64,000 nucleotides of DNA, from contig OZ018408.1 of NCBI GenBank assembly GCA_963969595.1, forward strand, positions 4,833,823 to 4,897,822, read 5' to 3'. A program made the position numbers and the translations under genes. Positions 11,855 through 24,205 of the stretch are shown here, piece by piece. The first letter of the stretch is position 1, and the number at the start of each line of letters is the position of its first letter. Under the pieces are notes generated by a model. The model made no database searches and had not been told where the DNA came from. It was given only the letters and a program-made list of their open reading frames with translations. The DNA is from Neckera pumila. Taxonomy: Eukaryota > Streptophyta > Bryopsida > Hypnales > Neckeraceae.

Positions 11855-12294
11855 GGTAAAGCAGCCCATTGCGGTCAAATGACCCATAGGGGACACATGA
11901 TGATCCCATTGTGTTTTTTCTGACCACAATCAATATCTCATCTAACTTCAATGGAGTAATTAGTGACCTTATTAGGAACATGCAGTAATTTCAATGTAAG
12001 TCATTGTAGGAAGTGACTTTTTATGGCCATCCACATATAAAAAAAAATTGTCTCCTTTAGAAGAGGTAGGTGAGCATTATGGATACACTTGCAGTTGGTT
12101 TTGGGGTGGTCTGCCAACTTCTTTGGGCTGAACACTTGAGAAATTCATAGTTAATTCATACTTTGTCTGAAAATTATGATTTCAATTGCCTTCACAAACT
12201 CTCATACTTGTCTTCACATGGGAAAAAAATTGAAAAACTTCAGTGATGGGATGATGGCAGATTTCTAATTCTGACCACAATGGGCTGCTTTACC
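11855..12294. mobile_element. TTAA-type element, family 3, copy a (440 bp)
   Basis: Terminal inverted repeats are GGTAAAGCAGCCCATTG and CAATGGGCTGCTTTACC. The flanks are ATAA and TTAC, apparently decayed TTAA. A second copy of almost identical length lies at 39708-40146 with intact TTAA on both sides. Non-coding. Confidence 0.7.
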
Positions 12295-12640
12295 TTACTT
12301 CTAGAGCTTACATAAAACAAGTTTAGTAAATAAAAGTTCAGATGTACTTAATAGTAGGCTTTCAAGACGTTCCCTACTTACCTTCAAAAATTCTATAAAA
12401 AAATGAAATTACATTTGATTACGTCTAATAGGAAATTAAATAACGTAAAAATAAATAAAGAAATCTCTCTTTTATATTTTTGACATAGAATAAATAAGAA
12501 GAAAAAGGAAAAATTAATTAATTAAAATAAGCTCTTCTTCTTTTCTATTTGAATTAAGAAAGAAAAATAGAGAAAGAAAAATATGCATATTTTTTTATAT
12601 TTTATTAAATGAGCATTGAGAAAATCCAAGAGCACATTAA

Positions 12641-13725
12641 CCCCTAAAGCACTGAACATGCTTTTTTGAAAATATAGCATTTTTGGGTAGCTCACTACGA
12701 CTGGAGTTTTTATTTTTTTTCTTTGAAATTTTCACACAACATTTTCTCGAGGAGTAACTTTAAGGCCCAACAATTTTCATAACTTTTGACAATATGGTTA
12801 AAAGATTATTGTATAATATGTGATTTTCAATGCTCGGCGGGCAGCTAAAAAAATTCTTAAAAAATCACTTTTTAAAAAAATAAAAATTTGAAATTGGTTC
12901 TCTAGATTTATATATACATGGAAAGCTTTGAATAATTCCATTTTGATTTATAAAATGAAGGTTATGAGGCGTTTTAGTTTGCGGGCAATTATAGATTCCC
13001 TACTCTAAAATAAACTTTGAAGTCCTTTATTCAAGCACTACAAGAGAATGGGGTGTTTTAAGTGGATTTTTAAATATAGTCCTAGATATAAGGTTTTAAG
13101 TAATGACTTTTAAGGTCATTACTTAAAATCTTATGTCTAGGACTATACTTAAAAACTCACTTAAAACACTCCCTTTTCTTGTAGTGAAGTCAATTTTCAA
13201 TATTTTTGAAAAAAAATAAAAGCATTGGATGTAGATAGGTTATTACAACATTATAACCATTGGGATTGGCAATATTCAATTCTATAATTCAATTCTTAAC
13301 AATTTAGTGTTTTGAATCATTCTCTATTTCTTTCTATTTACTATTTTTTTCCTATGTGTTGTACAACTCCAAATGATTTGAAATTTTTCAAGCATGTAGC
13401 CAACTTGCTTTGAAGAATGAGCCCAAAGAGTTACCACCATTTTGGACATTTTTTCATATAAATGTGACCTTGTGAAGTGCAGTTGCCCGATTTTTCAAAG
13501 GGACAAAAAAAGGACTTTTCTCCACTCACACACTAATATCTTGCAATCTACATGGTGGAAAATTCTGAAATTTTTTTGCACACAATTATTCTCAATCCAA
13601 TGCACTACAAGATCTTATAATTACATGTGTCTAAAAATGTTTTTTTCTAAAGTTTGGTACTTGTATTAGAAATGACAATTTTGGAGCGTTTTTGGTGAAA
13701 ACATAGTCAAAAACCTGTAGATAGA
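12641..13725. mobile_element. TTAA-flanked element, family 1, copy D, interrupted
   Basis: The left end is TTAA followed by CCCCTAAAG. The body matches the copies at 42891 and 44454 in reverse orientation; for example ATTGCAAGATATTAGTGTG and ATAATTTCAGAATTTTCC-like blocks lie near 13520-13580 on the - strand. The right terminus near 13725 is decayed. A CACTA-type element occupies 13036-13186; without it the length is close to the family's 917 bp. No coding capacity. Confidence 0.65.
13036..13186. mobile_element. CACTA-type foldback MITE (151 bp), TSD AAG
   Basis: The ends CACTACAAGAGAATGGG and CCCTTTTCTTGTAGTG are inverted. The two halves pair almost throughout, for example AAGTAATGACTTTTAAGG with its complement at the centre. 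Target duplication AAG lies at 13033-13035 and 13187-13189. The paralogous site in the copy at 42891-43797 (near 43430) is uninterrupted, which confirms the insertion and its 3-bp duplication. Confidence 0.85.
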
Positions 13726-14351
13726 AATTTGGGCCCTAGAGTCTGACCCAAGGGCTTTATATGAACTTGGGCCCGGATGGAAGAATTGGGCCCGGATTGA
13801 AGCCCAAGTACAAAGAGTCCCATCCTTCACGGGTTTTGGCGAGCATGTCCCCTTCCAGATTCCGTCCACGTCATAACCAGCTCAGTCAACGCCGCTGAAT
13901 CAGCAGGCCTAATCTCCACGGCTGAGATTCCCTCGAATCTCCAATCCCCGCCGTTAACAATCCGCCAACGTGGACTCCAAAACGACCCAGGTGGCCAACG
14001 GCGCCAACCGCAGCTCCGACCCGCGAGCATCTCCCCGCCGCCTCCCTCCCCTTCGAAATCCTTGAATCCCGGGATGCAACTGAAAGCTACAAAAGATCAC
14101 CTGATCGCCTGGCTGACACACTCGCTCTGATCATCACCACCAAATCGAAAAAAAATTCGATTTCGGTTGAGATTGGAGTGAGAATTGGGGTGGCAGCTAG
14201 CCAGGGCGTGTGTGTGCAGGGACCCTCACTCTGCAGGATTCCCTCCCGGTGGATTCCCTCTACTGCTGCAGCAAGTTCGCTCTCATCTCTTTGGTCGCCT
14301 GGCTAGAGACCACCCTTCTGTTCAGTTCTTCCTGTCGTCGTTAACTGATCA

Positions 14352-15001
14352 GTAAGTTTATTGCTGTGTTGTATCCTTTGCAAATTCGCAATTGGAGTTC
14401 TACGCTTTTGTAGCCCTTTCGATTTCGCTCCGATTGGCAGCATTGGGTTGTTGGCGTTGGCGTCGCCGTCGCCGTCGGGTGCTGGTTCGTTTGGCTGGTG
14501 GGTTTCTGTTGGGTGCTTTGCTTTGGTGGGGTTTAGGAACTGGCTCGATCTCATTTCGATCGGTGGTGTCTGGAATTTTTGCGTTTTCGAGATGAGCTTG
14601 AGTTTGTTTTGTAGTCTTTTGGTTGTGTTATGGTTTATTTTCTGACGAGAATGTGGTTTTCGGCGCTGGACACTTGACCTTTTACTAGCTTGCGTGTACG
14701 TTGCTCATCTTAAAAGTGATTGTTGTGTTACGTCTTTTCTTTGTGAAGTTCGCAATTGGATCCCTGCGCTTTCGATTTTGCTCTGTCGCAGCGCCTGCCA
14801 GCATTGGATCGTCGCTGCTGTCGTTGCTGGTTCGTTTGCCTGGTGGGTTGTTCTTTCGGTACCGTGCGCGTGCTTTCGTGGGTTTTACGAATTCGCTACC
14901 GTTTTGGTGGTGCTTGGAACTCTTGCTTTTCGGAGACGAACGTTGTCGCTTTTTTTTTTTTTTTTTTTCTCTTACGGGAAAGTGCTTTTTGTTTCTGTGT
15001 A
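14352..15001 (+). other. Probable 5' UTR intron of the amidophosphoribosyltransferase gene
   Basis: A strong donor (CA|GTAAGT) lies at 14352. A pyrimidine-rich tract with about 20 consecutive T precedes an AG acceptor at 15001 (TGTGTAG|GAATT); a second AG at 15011 is possible. The ATG follows at 15136. The region is less AT-rich than the intergenic DNA. First-intron-containing leaders often enhance expression in plants. The splice sites are inferred from consensus only. Upstream, 13740-14340 is relatively GC-rich and probably holds the promoter and first leader exon; no TATA box is evident. Confidence 0.55.
14361..15000. repeat. Diverged tandem duplication inside the leader intron
   Basis: The segment 14361-14650 and the segment 14716-15000 share ordered blocks: TTGYTGTGTT, TTCGCAATTGGA, CTTTCGATTT, CAGCATTGG, TGCTGGTTCGTTTG, CTGGTGGGTT and a GGTGGTG-TTGGAA block. 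The offset is about 350 bp. This indicates an old tandem duplication of most of the intron. Confidence 0.65.
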
Positions 15002-15135
15002 GGAATTACAGTTCTCGAGGGTGTGCCGAGTTTTTCATTGACGAGTATTGTAGCAATGGAGTAATTAACGCCGTGGCGAGGGAGCGGTGAGATCGATCAC
15101 TGGTGTGCAGCGCGTGCAGAGAAGCTGCAGCAGGG

Positions 15136-18100
15136 ATGGCGACAATCCAGTTGTCGAGACCCCATGTCACAGTCACGGCGCAGAGCAATTTGACTCTCAG
15201 TCGTCTTTCCAAGCCGTCGTGCTCTGTTCCCTCGTCCAGCAGCCTGAGGCGAGCAGCTTGGCTGAGTAATTCCAGCGCGATCAAGGTCGAGAGCAACACC
15301 AGGTTGTGCTCGCCGATGGCAGCTGCTTCAGCTGCCAGTTTGGGCGATGGCAATGGCGATGGAGCGAGCAGCCTGGAATGGTTGAGTCCAGCTGGGTCTG
15401 GCAATCCCATGCAAGAGTGGATGCGCAAGAAGGGCGACGACGAGCGGGAAGGCGATGCGTGGCGAGAGGAATGCGGCGTTGTGGCCATCTTTGGAGACCC
15501 GGAGGCCAGCCGACTCTGTTACCTGTCGCTCCATGCTCTGCAACACAGGGGCCAAGAAGGGGCAGGAATTGTCACCGCCAACGAACATACTTTACATACC
15601 GTTACAGGTAATCCTTTTGCATATTCCATTGCATAGTCTTTTGTAACCGATCGCACGTTTTCGATATTCGTTTGTAACTTCGCACTTTTTCTGCATATTC
15701 CTTTGCATGGTCTTTTGTGACATCGTACCTCTTCTGCATATTCCTTTGTGCTGTTTTTTTTGTAACATTCTACTTTTCCTGTACATTTTTTTTGTATGGT
15801 CTCTTGTAACATCACACTTCTTCTACGCAGTCTTTTGTTTTGGTTTTGTTTAGGTCGGGAATCTGAACTGCACGTTTTAGTCAATTTAGGGTTTTATTTT
15901 TATTGAAGGTTGTTGTGTTATGTGTCATGGTTCCAGGGATGGGACTTGTGAGCGAGGTCTTCGACGAAAGCAAGTTGAAGAAGTTGCCCGGGTCGGCGGC
16001 AATTGGTCACGTTCGGTATGCAACTGCAGGGGCCTCTGTTCTAAAGAATGTGCAGCCATTTGTCGCCGGATATCGGTTCGGCTCATTGGCGGTGGCTCAT
16101 AACGGCAACTTGGTGAATTACTCGGAGCTGAGGGCAAAGTTGGAGGAGAATGGCAGCATTTTTAACACATCGTCGGATACTGAGGTATTGATCAATCTCC
16201 TACATTCAGTTTTGTAACGTATTTGTAGCAGCAGCTCAAGTGATTATATTTCCAAAACAAGAAATTCTTTTAATTGCTCCTGTGGGACTTGGAAGTGGAT
16301 CTAAGCTTGCACTTATGTAAGTTAGTGTTAAGTATGGGTGTCTCTGTTTTTGATGATTGTTTGATTGTACAGGTTATCCTGCATCTGATCGCCATTTCCA
16401 AAAAGCGGCCTTTCGTGGCCCGATTGGTGGATGCGTGCGAGCAGCTTGAAGGCGCCTACTCTCTCGTCTTCCTTTCAGAAGACAAGGTCGTGGCAGTCCG
16501 GGATCCTTATGGTTTTCGGCCTCTGGTGATGGGCAGAAAAAGTAACGGTGCTTACGTTTTCGCCTCGGAGACGTGCGCTTTGGACCTCATCGAAGCAGAG
16601 TATACCCGTGAGGTGAGTGATTTTACTGCTCCAGTCCATGAGACTCCCTAAATACAACCTGTGTTGATGTTTTTGTCAAGGTTGAACCTTAAAAAATTCA
16701 ACAAATTACTCCGAGAGAACCAAACGATTTCCTCTTTCTTTCGGTGGTCTTGAGTTAGACATATGGAAGCTTTTTTCCGTCCAAATTTAATTATTTTTGC
16801 GATGTTCTCTACTGATTCTGGCTACCAATACAACCTCGGTCCCATCAGAGTTACTGTTTTTTCCATAATATGGTCGCAATCGAATTTAAAGCTATGAATC
16901 CTTGACCCTCGAGGGGGTTTACACTGACATTCTCTGTTGGATATGAAATATACTCTCCTTATCACTGATTAGCAATAGGTCTTGACTTCTTATGTATAGG
17001 TTCAACCGGGGGAAATGATAGTCATTGATAAGAACGAGGGTTACAGCTCTTCCTGTTTAATGCCCCGCGTGGAACGCAAAGCTTGCATATTCGAACACAT
17101 TTATTTTGCACTTCCGAATTCGGTCGTGTTTGGACGATCCGTGTACAATTCACGCTATGCCTACGGACGAATTTTGGCCGAGACGGCACCTGTGGAGTGC
17201 GATGTGGTGATTGCTGTCCCAGATTCAGGGGTAGTGGCTGCACTCGGTTATGCCATGCAAGCAAAGGTGCCTTTTCAGCAAGGGTTGATCAGGTCGCACT
17301 ACGTGGGCAGGACTTTCATTGAGCCTTCCCAGAAGATCAGGGACTTTGGTGTGAAGTTGAAGCTGGCACCAGTGGCTCACGTGTTGAAAGGCAAACGCGT
17401 GGTGGTGATCGACGACTCCATCGTCCGAGGGACCACCTCCATAAAAATTGTGCGTCTGCTTAAGGAGGCTGGCGCCACTGAAGTGCACATGCGGATTGCA
17501 AGCCCCCCCATTACTGGATCTTGCTACTATGGAGTCGATACACCAAGCACGGAGGAACTCATCTCATATAGGTACCAGTTTGTTGCAAACCAAGACTTGT
17601 ACTTTGTTGTTCTGAAAGTGGGAATTGTTGCTTTCCGCACGTATCTATTATCAACACCAAAGGCCTTCTCTTCACTGAGATTGGCAAAGTTTTTCATATT
17701 AAGTTTATTGGCATTAGATGCATATAGTTCTCACCTTGAGTTAATGTTAGTGTGATGTTAGTGTCCGTTGCATGAACTTGATATTGTTTCGGCAACTATT
17801 AAGTCGGCATTAACTTAACGTGAATTTAACACTAACTTAATATGGGTCTAGCAGATTGGCATTTATTTAACGTTTCCAATTTTTGTGAACCCAGTAGGAG
17901 ACCTTTTGAGATTCTTGTGTTTGTGACTTGTGTGGGCAGGCTCAATGTGGAGGACACACGCAAGGTTCTTGGCGCAGACACTCTTGCGTTTCTGCCTCTT
18001 GAGCGGCTGCGCGGAATGCTCGAGGACGAGGCCCCCAAATTTTGTGATGCTTGCTTCTCAGGAGCGTATGCCGTTCCTCCTCGTGATTTGACGAAATTCA

Positions 18101-18222
18101 AGGAGGAGACCTTGAAGCCCGTGCAAATCGTGAACGAAAGCTTCGAGGGGAAAATGTCGTCAACTGCCGAGGAAGAGGCGAACGCTGCTGAGGAAGAGGG
18201 CAAATCTGTTGCCGTGGCTTGA
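15136..18222 (+). CDS. ASE: Amidophosphoribosyltransferase (glutamine PRPP amidotransferase), plastid type
   Basis: First committed enzyme of purine synthesis: PRPP plus glutamine gives 5-phosphoribosylamine, in plastids. Five exons: 15136-15607, 15937-16184, 16373-16612, 17000-17571, 17940-18222. All introns are GT-AG and phases are consistent, giving 604 residues. Residues 1-90 are Ser/Arg-rich, as expected of a transit peptide. The catalytic Cys113 opens the Ntn-hydrolase glutaminase domain (CGVVAIFGD) after a propeptide, followed by [11 protein letters not shown] and HNGNLVN. The phosphoribosyltransferase domain has the PRPP loop [14 protein letters not shown] at about 454-467. The four [4Fe-4S] ligands of the Bacillus-type enzyme are present: Cys349, Cys495, Cys546 and Cys549 (FCDACFSG). 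The acidic tail after residue 584 is lineage-specific. Start chosen as the first ATG of the open exon, which gives a full transit peptide. The gene is complete and looks functional. Confidence 0.96.
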
Positions 18223-19692
18223 GACTGACGGATCTTGAGTGGAAGCGATGCATTGAAATCTTGGCAGGCTCTCATTTTTTGTTGGCTGTGAGTAGTCTAC
18301 CGATTGCAATGGAGTTTGAGCTTGTGTAGTCAAGTCCTCTCTGGAAAAGTCCGGAGGAGCTACTGGTGTATGTTGCAAACTACAGCCCTACATGGTTTGC
18401 TAGGGAGATCTTTCTTAAGAGCTTCAGGTTCTATTTTTGATTCGTAATGTGGAAATTGGACAACACGGAGGCGATGAGGGAGGACAATGCTGCTCCGGCA
18501 TTGTCAGACTAGAAGTATGAAGACGGTACCCTTTGATTCATTTTGTGATGCAAGTGCAGATTGCAAGCAAATCTGTCGAGAGTTTCTTCTACTGTAGCTA
18601 ATTAGCAGAGTCTGAAAACTCATTTCAGAAACCTGATTTTGTAACCCACAGTTTTTCCAGTTGTGTGTTTGTGTAAACCCAAATGTTGCATGAAACGCAC
18701 CTTGTATGAAAATCACATATCTCCACTGAACTTTGACATTGCGGTAGTCTAAATCGTGTAGTTTAATACTCCGTATATATTATGCAGGTCTAAAATCTTT
18801 TATATATGGAGTCACCTAAATTATATATGTATCTATACCTTAAATCTATATTCTATATCTATACCTTAAGTTAAGCTGTTTGTTTGTGTGTTTGTTTGTG
18901 TGTTTGTTTGTTTGTGTGTTTGTTTGTTTGTTTTGTTTGTTACATTGAGATCTCCCGAACCCCGGACCGTGTGTACCCTGGCCACATTCTTGGTACCATT
19001 GGAAAGTGCTCAGCAAGGACCCATTCTAGCGGCAAAGGCACCATGGAAACACCGATGAATGTTTAATGGGGCCCGGTTAGGATTATTCATAAAGAATGCC
19101 AATATTTCCTGAAATGCAAGTATAATACTCAACAATTCCTTGTCATATATGTCATAGTTCCTCTCAGCCGGTTGCATTTTAGAATGTCATCCAAATAAAT
19201 CACAACGGAAATATCTAGTAAATCATAAAAAATACTGGTGCACGGGCTTTGTTTCATGGTGTTCATATTCATGGTGGAAGAGTTATGAATTTTTGAATTA
19301 TTTATTACTTTAAAAAGCTAGAAAATTACTTTTGTTTTTATTTTGCCCATGACAATGGTACAGGGTATACAAGTATACTTTAAATTTCAATTTTATTTTT
19401 TGTTTGTTTGTTTGTTAGGGTGAGCTCTCCTAAATTGTGCATCCCCTAGTTGTGCTCTTAGTACATCAAAAAGCCTTCAATGAGGAGGGGTGCATAGGTT
19501 TTATTCTATGGCACTTTGGCTCATGGAAGAAAAGATATTGAATTTTGGAGTTTTTATGAACTAAAATATTAGAAAAGTATTGTTACTTCTGTTTAGGTTG
19601 TCGCAACATCACAAAGTATACTAGTACATACTAACTCCTTAAGAAGATACATTAGTACATATTAACCCCTTAAAAAAGTACACTAGTACATA
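18223..19692. other. 3' UTR and AT-rich intergenic DNA with microsatellites
   Basis: The first 400-500 bp are probably 3' UTR. A TTTG/TG microsatellite lies at 18877-18941 and a shorter TTTG run near 19399-19416. No gene is seen. Confidence 0.5.
18877..18941. repeat. (TTTG)n/(TG)n microsatellite
   Basis: Consecutive TGTTTG and TTTG units over about 65 bp, directly readable. Confidence 0.9.
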
Positions 19693-19696
19693 TTAA

Positions 19697-20528
19697 TCCC
19701 TTAAGTCCCATTGGGACAGTCAAGATGGATTCTGGGCAAATTTTTACAGTTTCAATACTTGTCATGATTTTTGGAAACTTTTTGTGAAGAACTAAAGATT
19801 AAAAAAATACATTAGCTTTTTTGGAAATATGATTTTTATTTCAATTGGTGCCCAAGAGCAAAAAAGTTGTCACAAAAAAAAATTTCTTAGGTGCGGCTCC
19901 CTCCACTTTTTATTTTTTATTTTTTTCATAGATTATAATTTTATGTATATAGGAAGCTTTCATTACTTTATTCCATTTGGATTTGTTATGTGAAAGTTAT
20001 AGACAATCTTATTTGGGGGGAAATTAGAACATCAACTTGAAAAATAACATACATGTAGGATTCATTTTTGAACACAATTTTCACAATTTTTCAAATAAAA
20101 GCTTCACAAGGTTAAGATCTTTTTTTACTAGAACAATCTCACCATTGAAATCAGTATGTTCCGATTCAATCTTAGAATTATTAACAATTTAGATTTTCCT
20201 TCAATCTTGAACCTACTTCTACTTAACAATTTTTTAATGAGTGAAAATTAAGTGGGTTTCTTTTTTTAAAATTTCTAGACTATCAATTCAATTCTTCAAT
20301 ATAAAAAGTTAGAAATCAATATCAATAGTGCGTAATTTGAAGTTAAACTGATTCTAATCCAAAATATCTAGTCAAGTAAGGTGCAAAAAAGCTTTTTTTT
20401 TTCTTGACTTTGAATGCAAATATCTTGCAATCTATACAGTCAAAGTTTTTGAAGTCTTTTGCACTTTGCAATAGAAATGACGATTTTGAATGAATTTTGA
20501 TGGAAATAAGGCCTTGGAACTTCAGGTG
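19697..20528. mobile_element. TTAA-flanked element, family 1, copy E (832 bp)
   Basis: TTAA at 19693-19696 precedes TCCCTTAAGTCCCATTGGGAC. The right end GGCCTTGGAACTTCAGGTG is followed by TTAA at 20529-20532. Its interior (CTACTTCTACTTAACAATTT, then TGGAAATAAGGCCTTGG) aligns with the full copies at 33956 and 41935 but is more diverged. Non-coding. Confidence 0.7.
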
Positions 20529-20559
20529 TTAATATCGGATTATTTGCTTATATATATTT

Positions 20560-20740
20560 ATGGTTCAATCATATATACAAGACTCTATATACTATATTAA
20601 TATATGTATACACATAATATTAGTCATACATAAAAGAATCACTATGCACTAGTATGCATATATGTATTCATACATACATATATGCATACATACATGCATA
20701 TATACATATATACAAACATACAAACATAAATATATGTATT
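20560..20740. repeat. AT-rich TATA/CATA simple repeat
   Basis: Low-complexity TATATA, CATACATA and TACATA units. The open frame across it (from 20662) is an artefact of the simple repeat. Confidence 0.8.
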
Positions 20741-21149
20741 ATACCAAGTATGCAATGTCACAATCCTTGTCACGACTCCTAGCACAAAATCCATCATATT
20801 TTCATCCCGAGAAACACCATCTAATTATTTCTTTGATGTTCATTCTTATATATATACAAGACAAGCCTCTTTTGATTGAAATGCCAATGTTCAAAATGCA
20901 ACTGAGACCAAGTTGGGCAGCTCTTTGATATAGTTTAAGTTTGCTTTGGTGTCTTATGAGGAACATCATAAAGACTTGGAGGATTGTATGACTTAGGTTG
21001 AGAGCCACCTAAAGAAGATTGAAATAAATGGTGAGACATCATAGCACAAGCTACAACTACGTGAGTATCCAAAGGAGCTGAAAAGGCTTCATCCAAGATG
21101 GGTGGATGAAGAAATTCCATCAATCTCATGCACTTGAAATATTGGCCCT

Positions 21150-23076
21150 TAACTAGACTTTTGTTAAGTATATTTGTTGCCATTATGGTGATTGGAATAT
21201 ACTTAAGTATAGGAGTTTTAGATTCAAGGTGTCTTCCTGAATGCAGTGGTAGTGAATAATTATGTGTTTGCTATAGGCATGAAACTTAGGTTTTTCCACC
21301 AATGCAATAGCACTCTTATTCTCAGCAAAAACATTGGTGGCATTAGATTGAGCAAAATCCAAATCTGAAAGAAGTTGTCAAAGCCAAATTGCCTCAGTGG
21401 TTGCTTTTGTTTTGTAAGCACCATATACTCGAATTCTATACTTGAAGGAGCCACAAACTTTTGTTTTGTGCTTGACCACGAAATGACTGAGTCGGCCAAT
21501 AAAAAAATAGTTTCCAGAATGAGAGCAACAAGAGTCAAGATCTCCAATTTAATCAGCATTAGTGAAACCACATAAGATGTTTCCTTGTGCAACATGTTGA
21601 TATGCAATTGATGACAATATCATGTAGCGTAATATATGTTTAAGAGCTTGCCAAAGTGGATCACCAAGATTAGAATGATATTGAGCTAAACAACCAACAA
21701 CATAATAGCCATCTGGTTGGGAATTGATAACAACATGCATTAAAAATCCCACCACTTGAGAATAAGAACTTTGGTCATGGAAGTAAGATCATCATAAGTT
21801 TAAAGACTTTCATCTTTTGTTAAGACTAAACCAACTTCAGAGTGATTGCAAGAAAGACCAGTACTATTTTGCGTCACAATTGAAGTGACAAAGTTGTCAT
21901 CGGCTATAACTTTTGAAGCATGAATCCAGTTATCCAATTAACTTGAATTTTTTATTAGAAATGGCTAGCTTAATTATTTTCAGATCCCTTAATTTTCAGA
22001 AATTTTCAAAAATCATGTTAATTTTAAATCTCAATTTAGCTAATTTGTCACACTTTGCAGTTTAGGGTTTTTAGTACTAGAGAGCGATCAAAATTAATGA
22101 TTTAGAGCTGAAATTTCTATGGTCTATTTCCGTAGTAGAAAGTCAAGTTTCTACCTAAGAGAATTTAAAAATGTTTTATTTTATGTCGTCCACATGCATG
22201 CTAACAGGGCTCCTGTGTGCATGCATTTTTGAACATTGAAGATGGTTTTAAGATCATTCTTTTAGTGGAATCTCTTCATCATAAAGTTCTTCCAAAATGC
22301 CAATTTTTAGTTTTTTCTAAAAGTTTTTTTCTATTTTTTACAAATTACAATGTAAAAGTACCTATTTTCATGAGACTTTGAATTTTTCTAGTTTTCCAAT
22401 TTAAAGAATTTTTCTACGCTTTTCCTTCTTAGGGTACCTTCCTTTTAAAGGTGTATAAATTTTTTAAAAAATTCACATTTTTTTAAAGTTGATTTTCTAA
22501 TTATACAGTACTCCTAAAAAAAATGAATATTGTGGAAAATGCTACAAAAAACGGTCGGTCTTTCTTGCGACCACCCTTCAAAGGGAGTAGGTTTAGGTTT
22601 ACAAAACTCCATATTGTTGCACCAAAAGTTTCATGAAGACACTTAGGTTGACTTATTTTAAGCCAACTTTGACCTTTATTCCTATCAATATGGAGTCCAA
22701 GGAGATATTTCAATTTCCCTTGATAACTCATGTCAAATTCTTTTTCAAAAAAAGTTCTTAATTCCAATACAAGATGTGGACTATTGCTTGCAACTAAAGC
22801 ACCATCAATATAGATTGTGAGAATAATCATACCATCATGACTTCTTTTGATGTAGACATTTGTATCAACATCACTTTTTGCAAAATCAAGAAGGATCAAA
22901 TAACTATGCAATCGTTGATACCACATGTGTGCGCCTTTTTTTAAGCCATATAACGCTTTTAACAATTTGCATACAATGTTGTGATCAAGAAGGAGACCCT
23001 TCGGAATATGCATATAAATTTCTCCAATAAGTTGCTCATTTAAAAATGAAGATAAGTAGATGTTTTTTGAGGGCAT
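21150..23076 (-). pseudogene. Ty1/copia retrotransposon pol remnant (RT and RNase H)
   Basis: The - strand frame from 23076 to about 22580 encodes copia reverse transcriptase: GEIYMHIPKGL, VCKLLKALYGLKKGAHMWY, ILTIYIDGALVASNS and YLLGLHIDRNKGQSWLKISQ. The catalytic YVDD box reads YIDG, so the second metal-binding Asp is lost. An AT-rich stretch at about 21900-22560 with no copia similarity separates it from the RNase H part (21780-21150). That part is spread over several frames and includes FTNAD, a SSIEFEYM equivalent of the STEAEY motif, AENKSAIALVEKPKFHA and SKHIIIHYHCIQE. No LTRs were found. Dead element; function excluded by stops, frameshifts and the catalytic change. Confidence 0.85.
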
Positions 23077-23722
23077 AGGAGGGCCGTTTCAAGGCTATTC
23101 TCCTTCCTTTGAACCAACTCCTTGCTGTCAAAATATTAAATAATTTATTTTTTTAAATATCAAATAATTAATTAAATAAAATTGTCCGGCATGGCAGTCT
23201 CCCAAGTATGTTAGATTGCTGATGTGGCGCATTTCCCATGTTTCCCACTACCCAAGAACGTATAGCCTTGTTAGGCCCAAAAGCTCATTTAATATATATA
23301 TTGAATTGATGCAACTCTAGATCATACAACGTAGCCAAAGCAAAAATGACTCATATAAAAGTTAATTTGACAACCGGAGAGAAGATTTTTGTAGACCGTA
23401 GTGTGATATGTCTTTTGCCTTTGCAATGACAAAGGAATTATTTTTTTCACCCAAAGTGATTTGTTTACACTTAATATATGAACTAAGGATAATCTTGGTT
23501 TTGTAGTCTTGTAATTATTTCACAATTTGTCATTTCTTCATTGTAAATGAAATGTCATGTCCTTTCAAATTTAAGAGAATCATAAAAGCAAAAATGGTAT
23601 GATTATTATATATGTTTAACTTTTAGTGAGTTTAACAAAACCACTCTTGAATTAAGAGGTCTAAGCTTGAGACAGTTCGCAAGGAAGAAAAAGCATTAGA
23701 TTTAGATTTGAAAAGGTGCTTA

Positions 23723-23790
23723 ACCCCTAAAGTTCTATGACTATGTTTTCATTGGAAACACTCAAAAACGCTCGCAAATGCCATGATTGC
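23723..23790. mobile_element. Truncated TTAA family 1 end
   Basis: TTAA at 23719-23722 is followed by CCCCTAAAGTTCTATGACTA, about 70 bp matching the left end of copies at 44454 and 62563, after which similarity stops. Confidence 0.5.
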
Positions 23791-23814
23791 AGACGTGGCA
23801 GTCACTTTCTTGAG

Positions 23815-24205
23815 TGTAAGACCAATGTTTCTCTAGACTTTAGATGCTAAACATCTAATGTTACATCGTCATGCGGGATGTTTTTACCTTGTCAACTTTG
23901 ACAGGATTTTTTGGACATCAATATTAACATCAATTGACCATAGTTATCACATTGGACGGCCGTCCATCCAAATTGTACAATATGTCCGTTTGTTCTAGTC
24001 CGTCCGGTGGACCTAAACTGTCTATTGTGACTACTTTAAGGTAGTCACATTGTTTGTCCAATCCATCCAAATCGTCCGAAACGTCCGCCCTTTTGGACAT
24101 CTAGTAATCCTAAGTTGCCCAATGTGACAACAATGCAGTTGACATCAATGTTGACATCCAAAAGTAAATTCTAGACATTAAAGAAAATACGGGTTTCTTC
24201 TAGTA
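23815..24205. repeat. Degenerate foldback element
   Basis: An imperfect inverted repeat is centred near 24045 (TGTGACTAC and GTAGTCACA). Outer blocks pair as ATCACATTGGAC with GCCCAATGTGAC, and GGACATCAATATTAACATC with its mate at 24130-24160. The right end GGGTTTCTTCTAGTAT resembles the inverted CACTA-type terminus. The left terminus is not recognisable. Confidence 0.45.

Noticed and set aside
14303..15090. Several open frames before the purine-pathway gene
   Set aside because: They lie in the GC-richer leader intron on several strands; none has a recognisable domain and the intron interpretation explains them.
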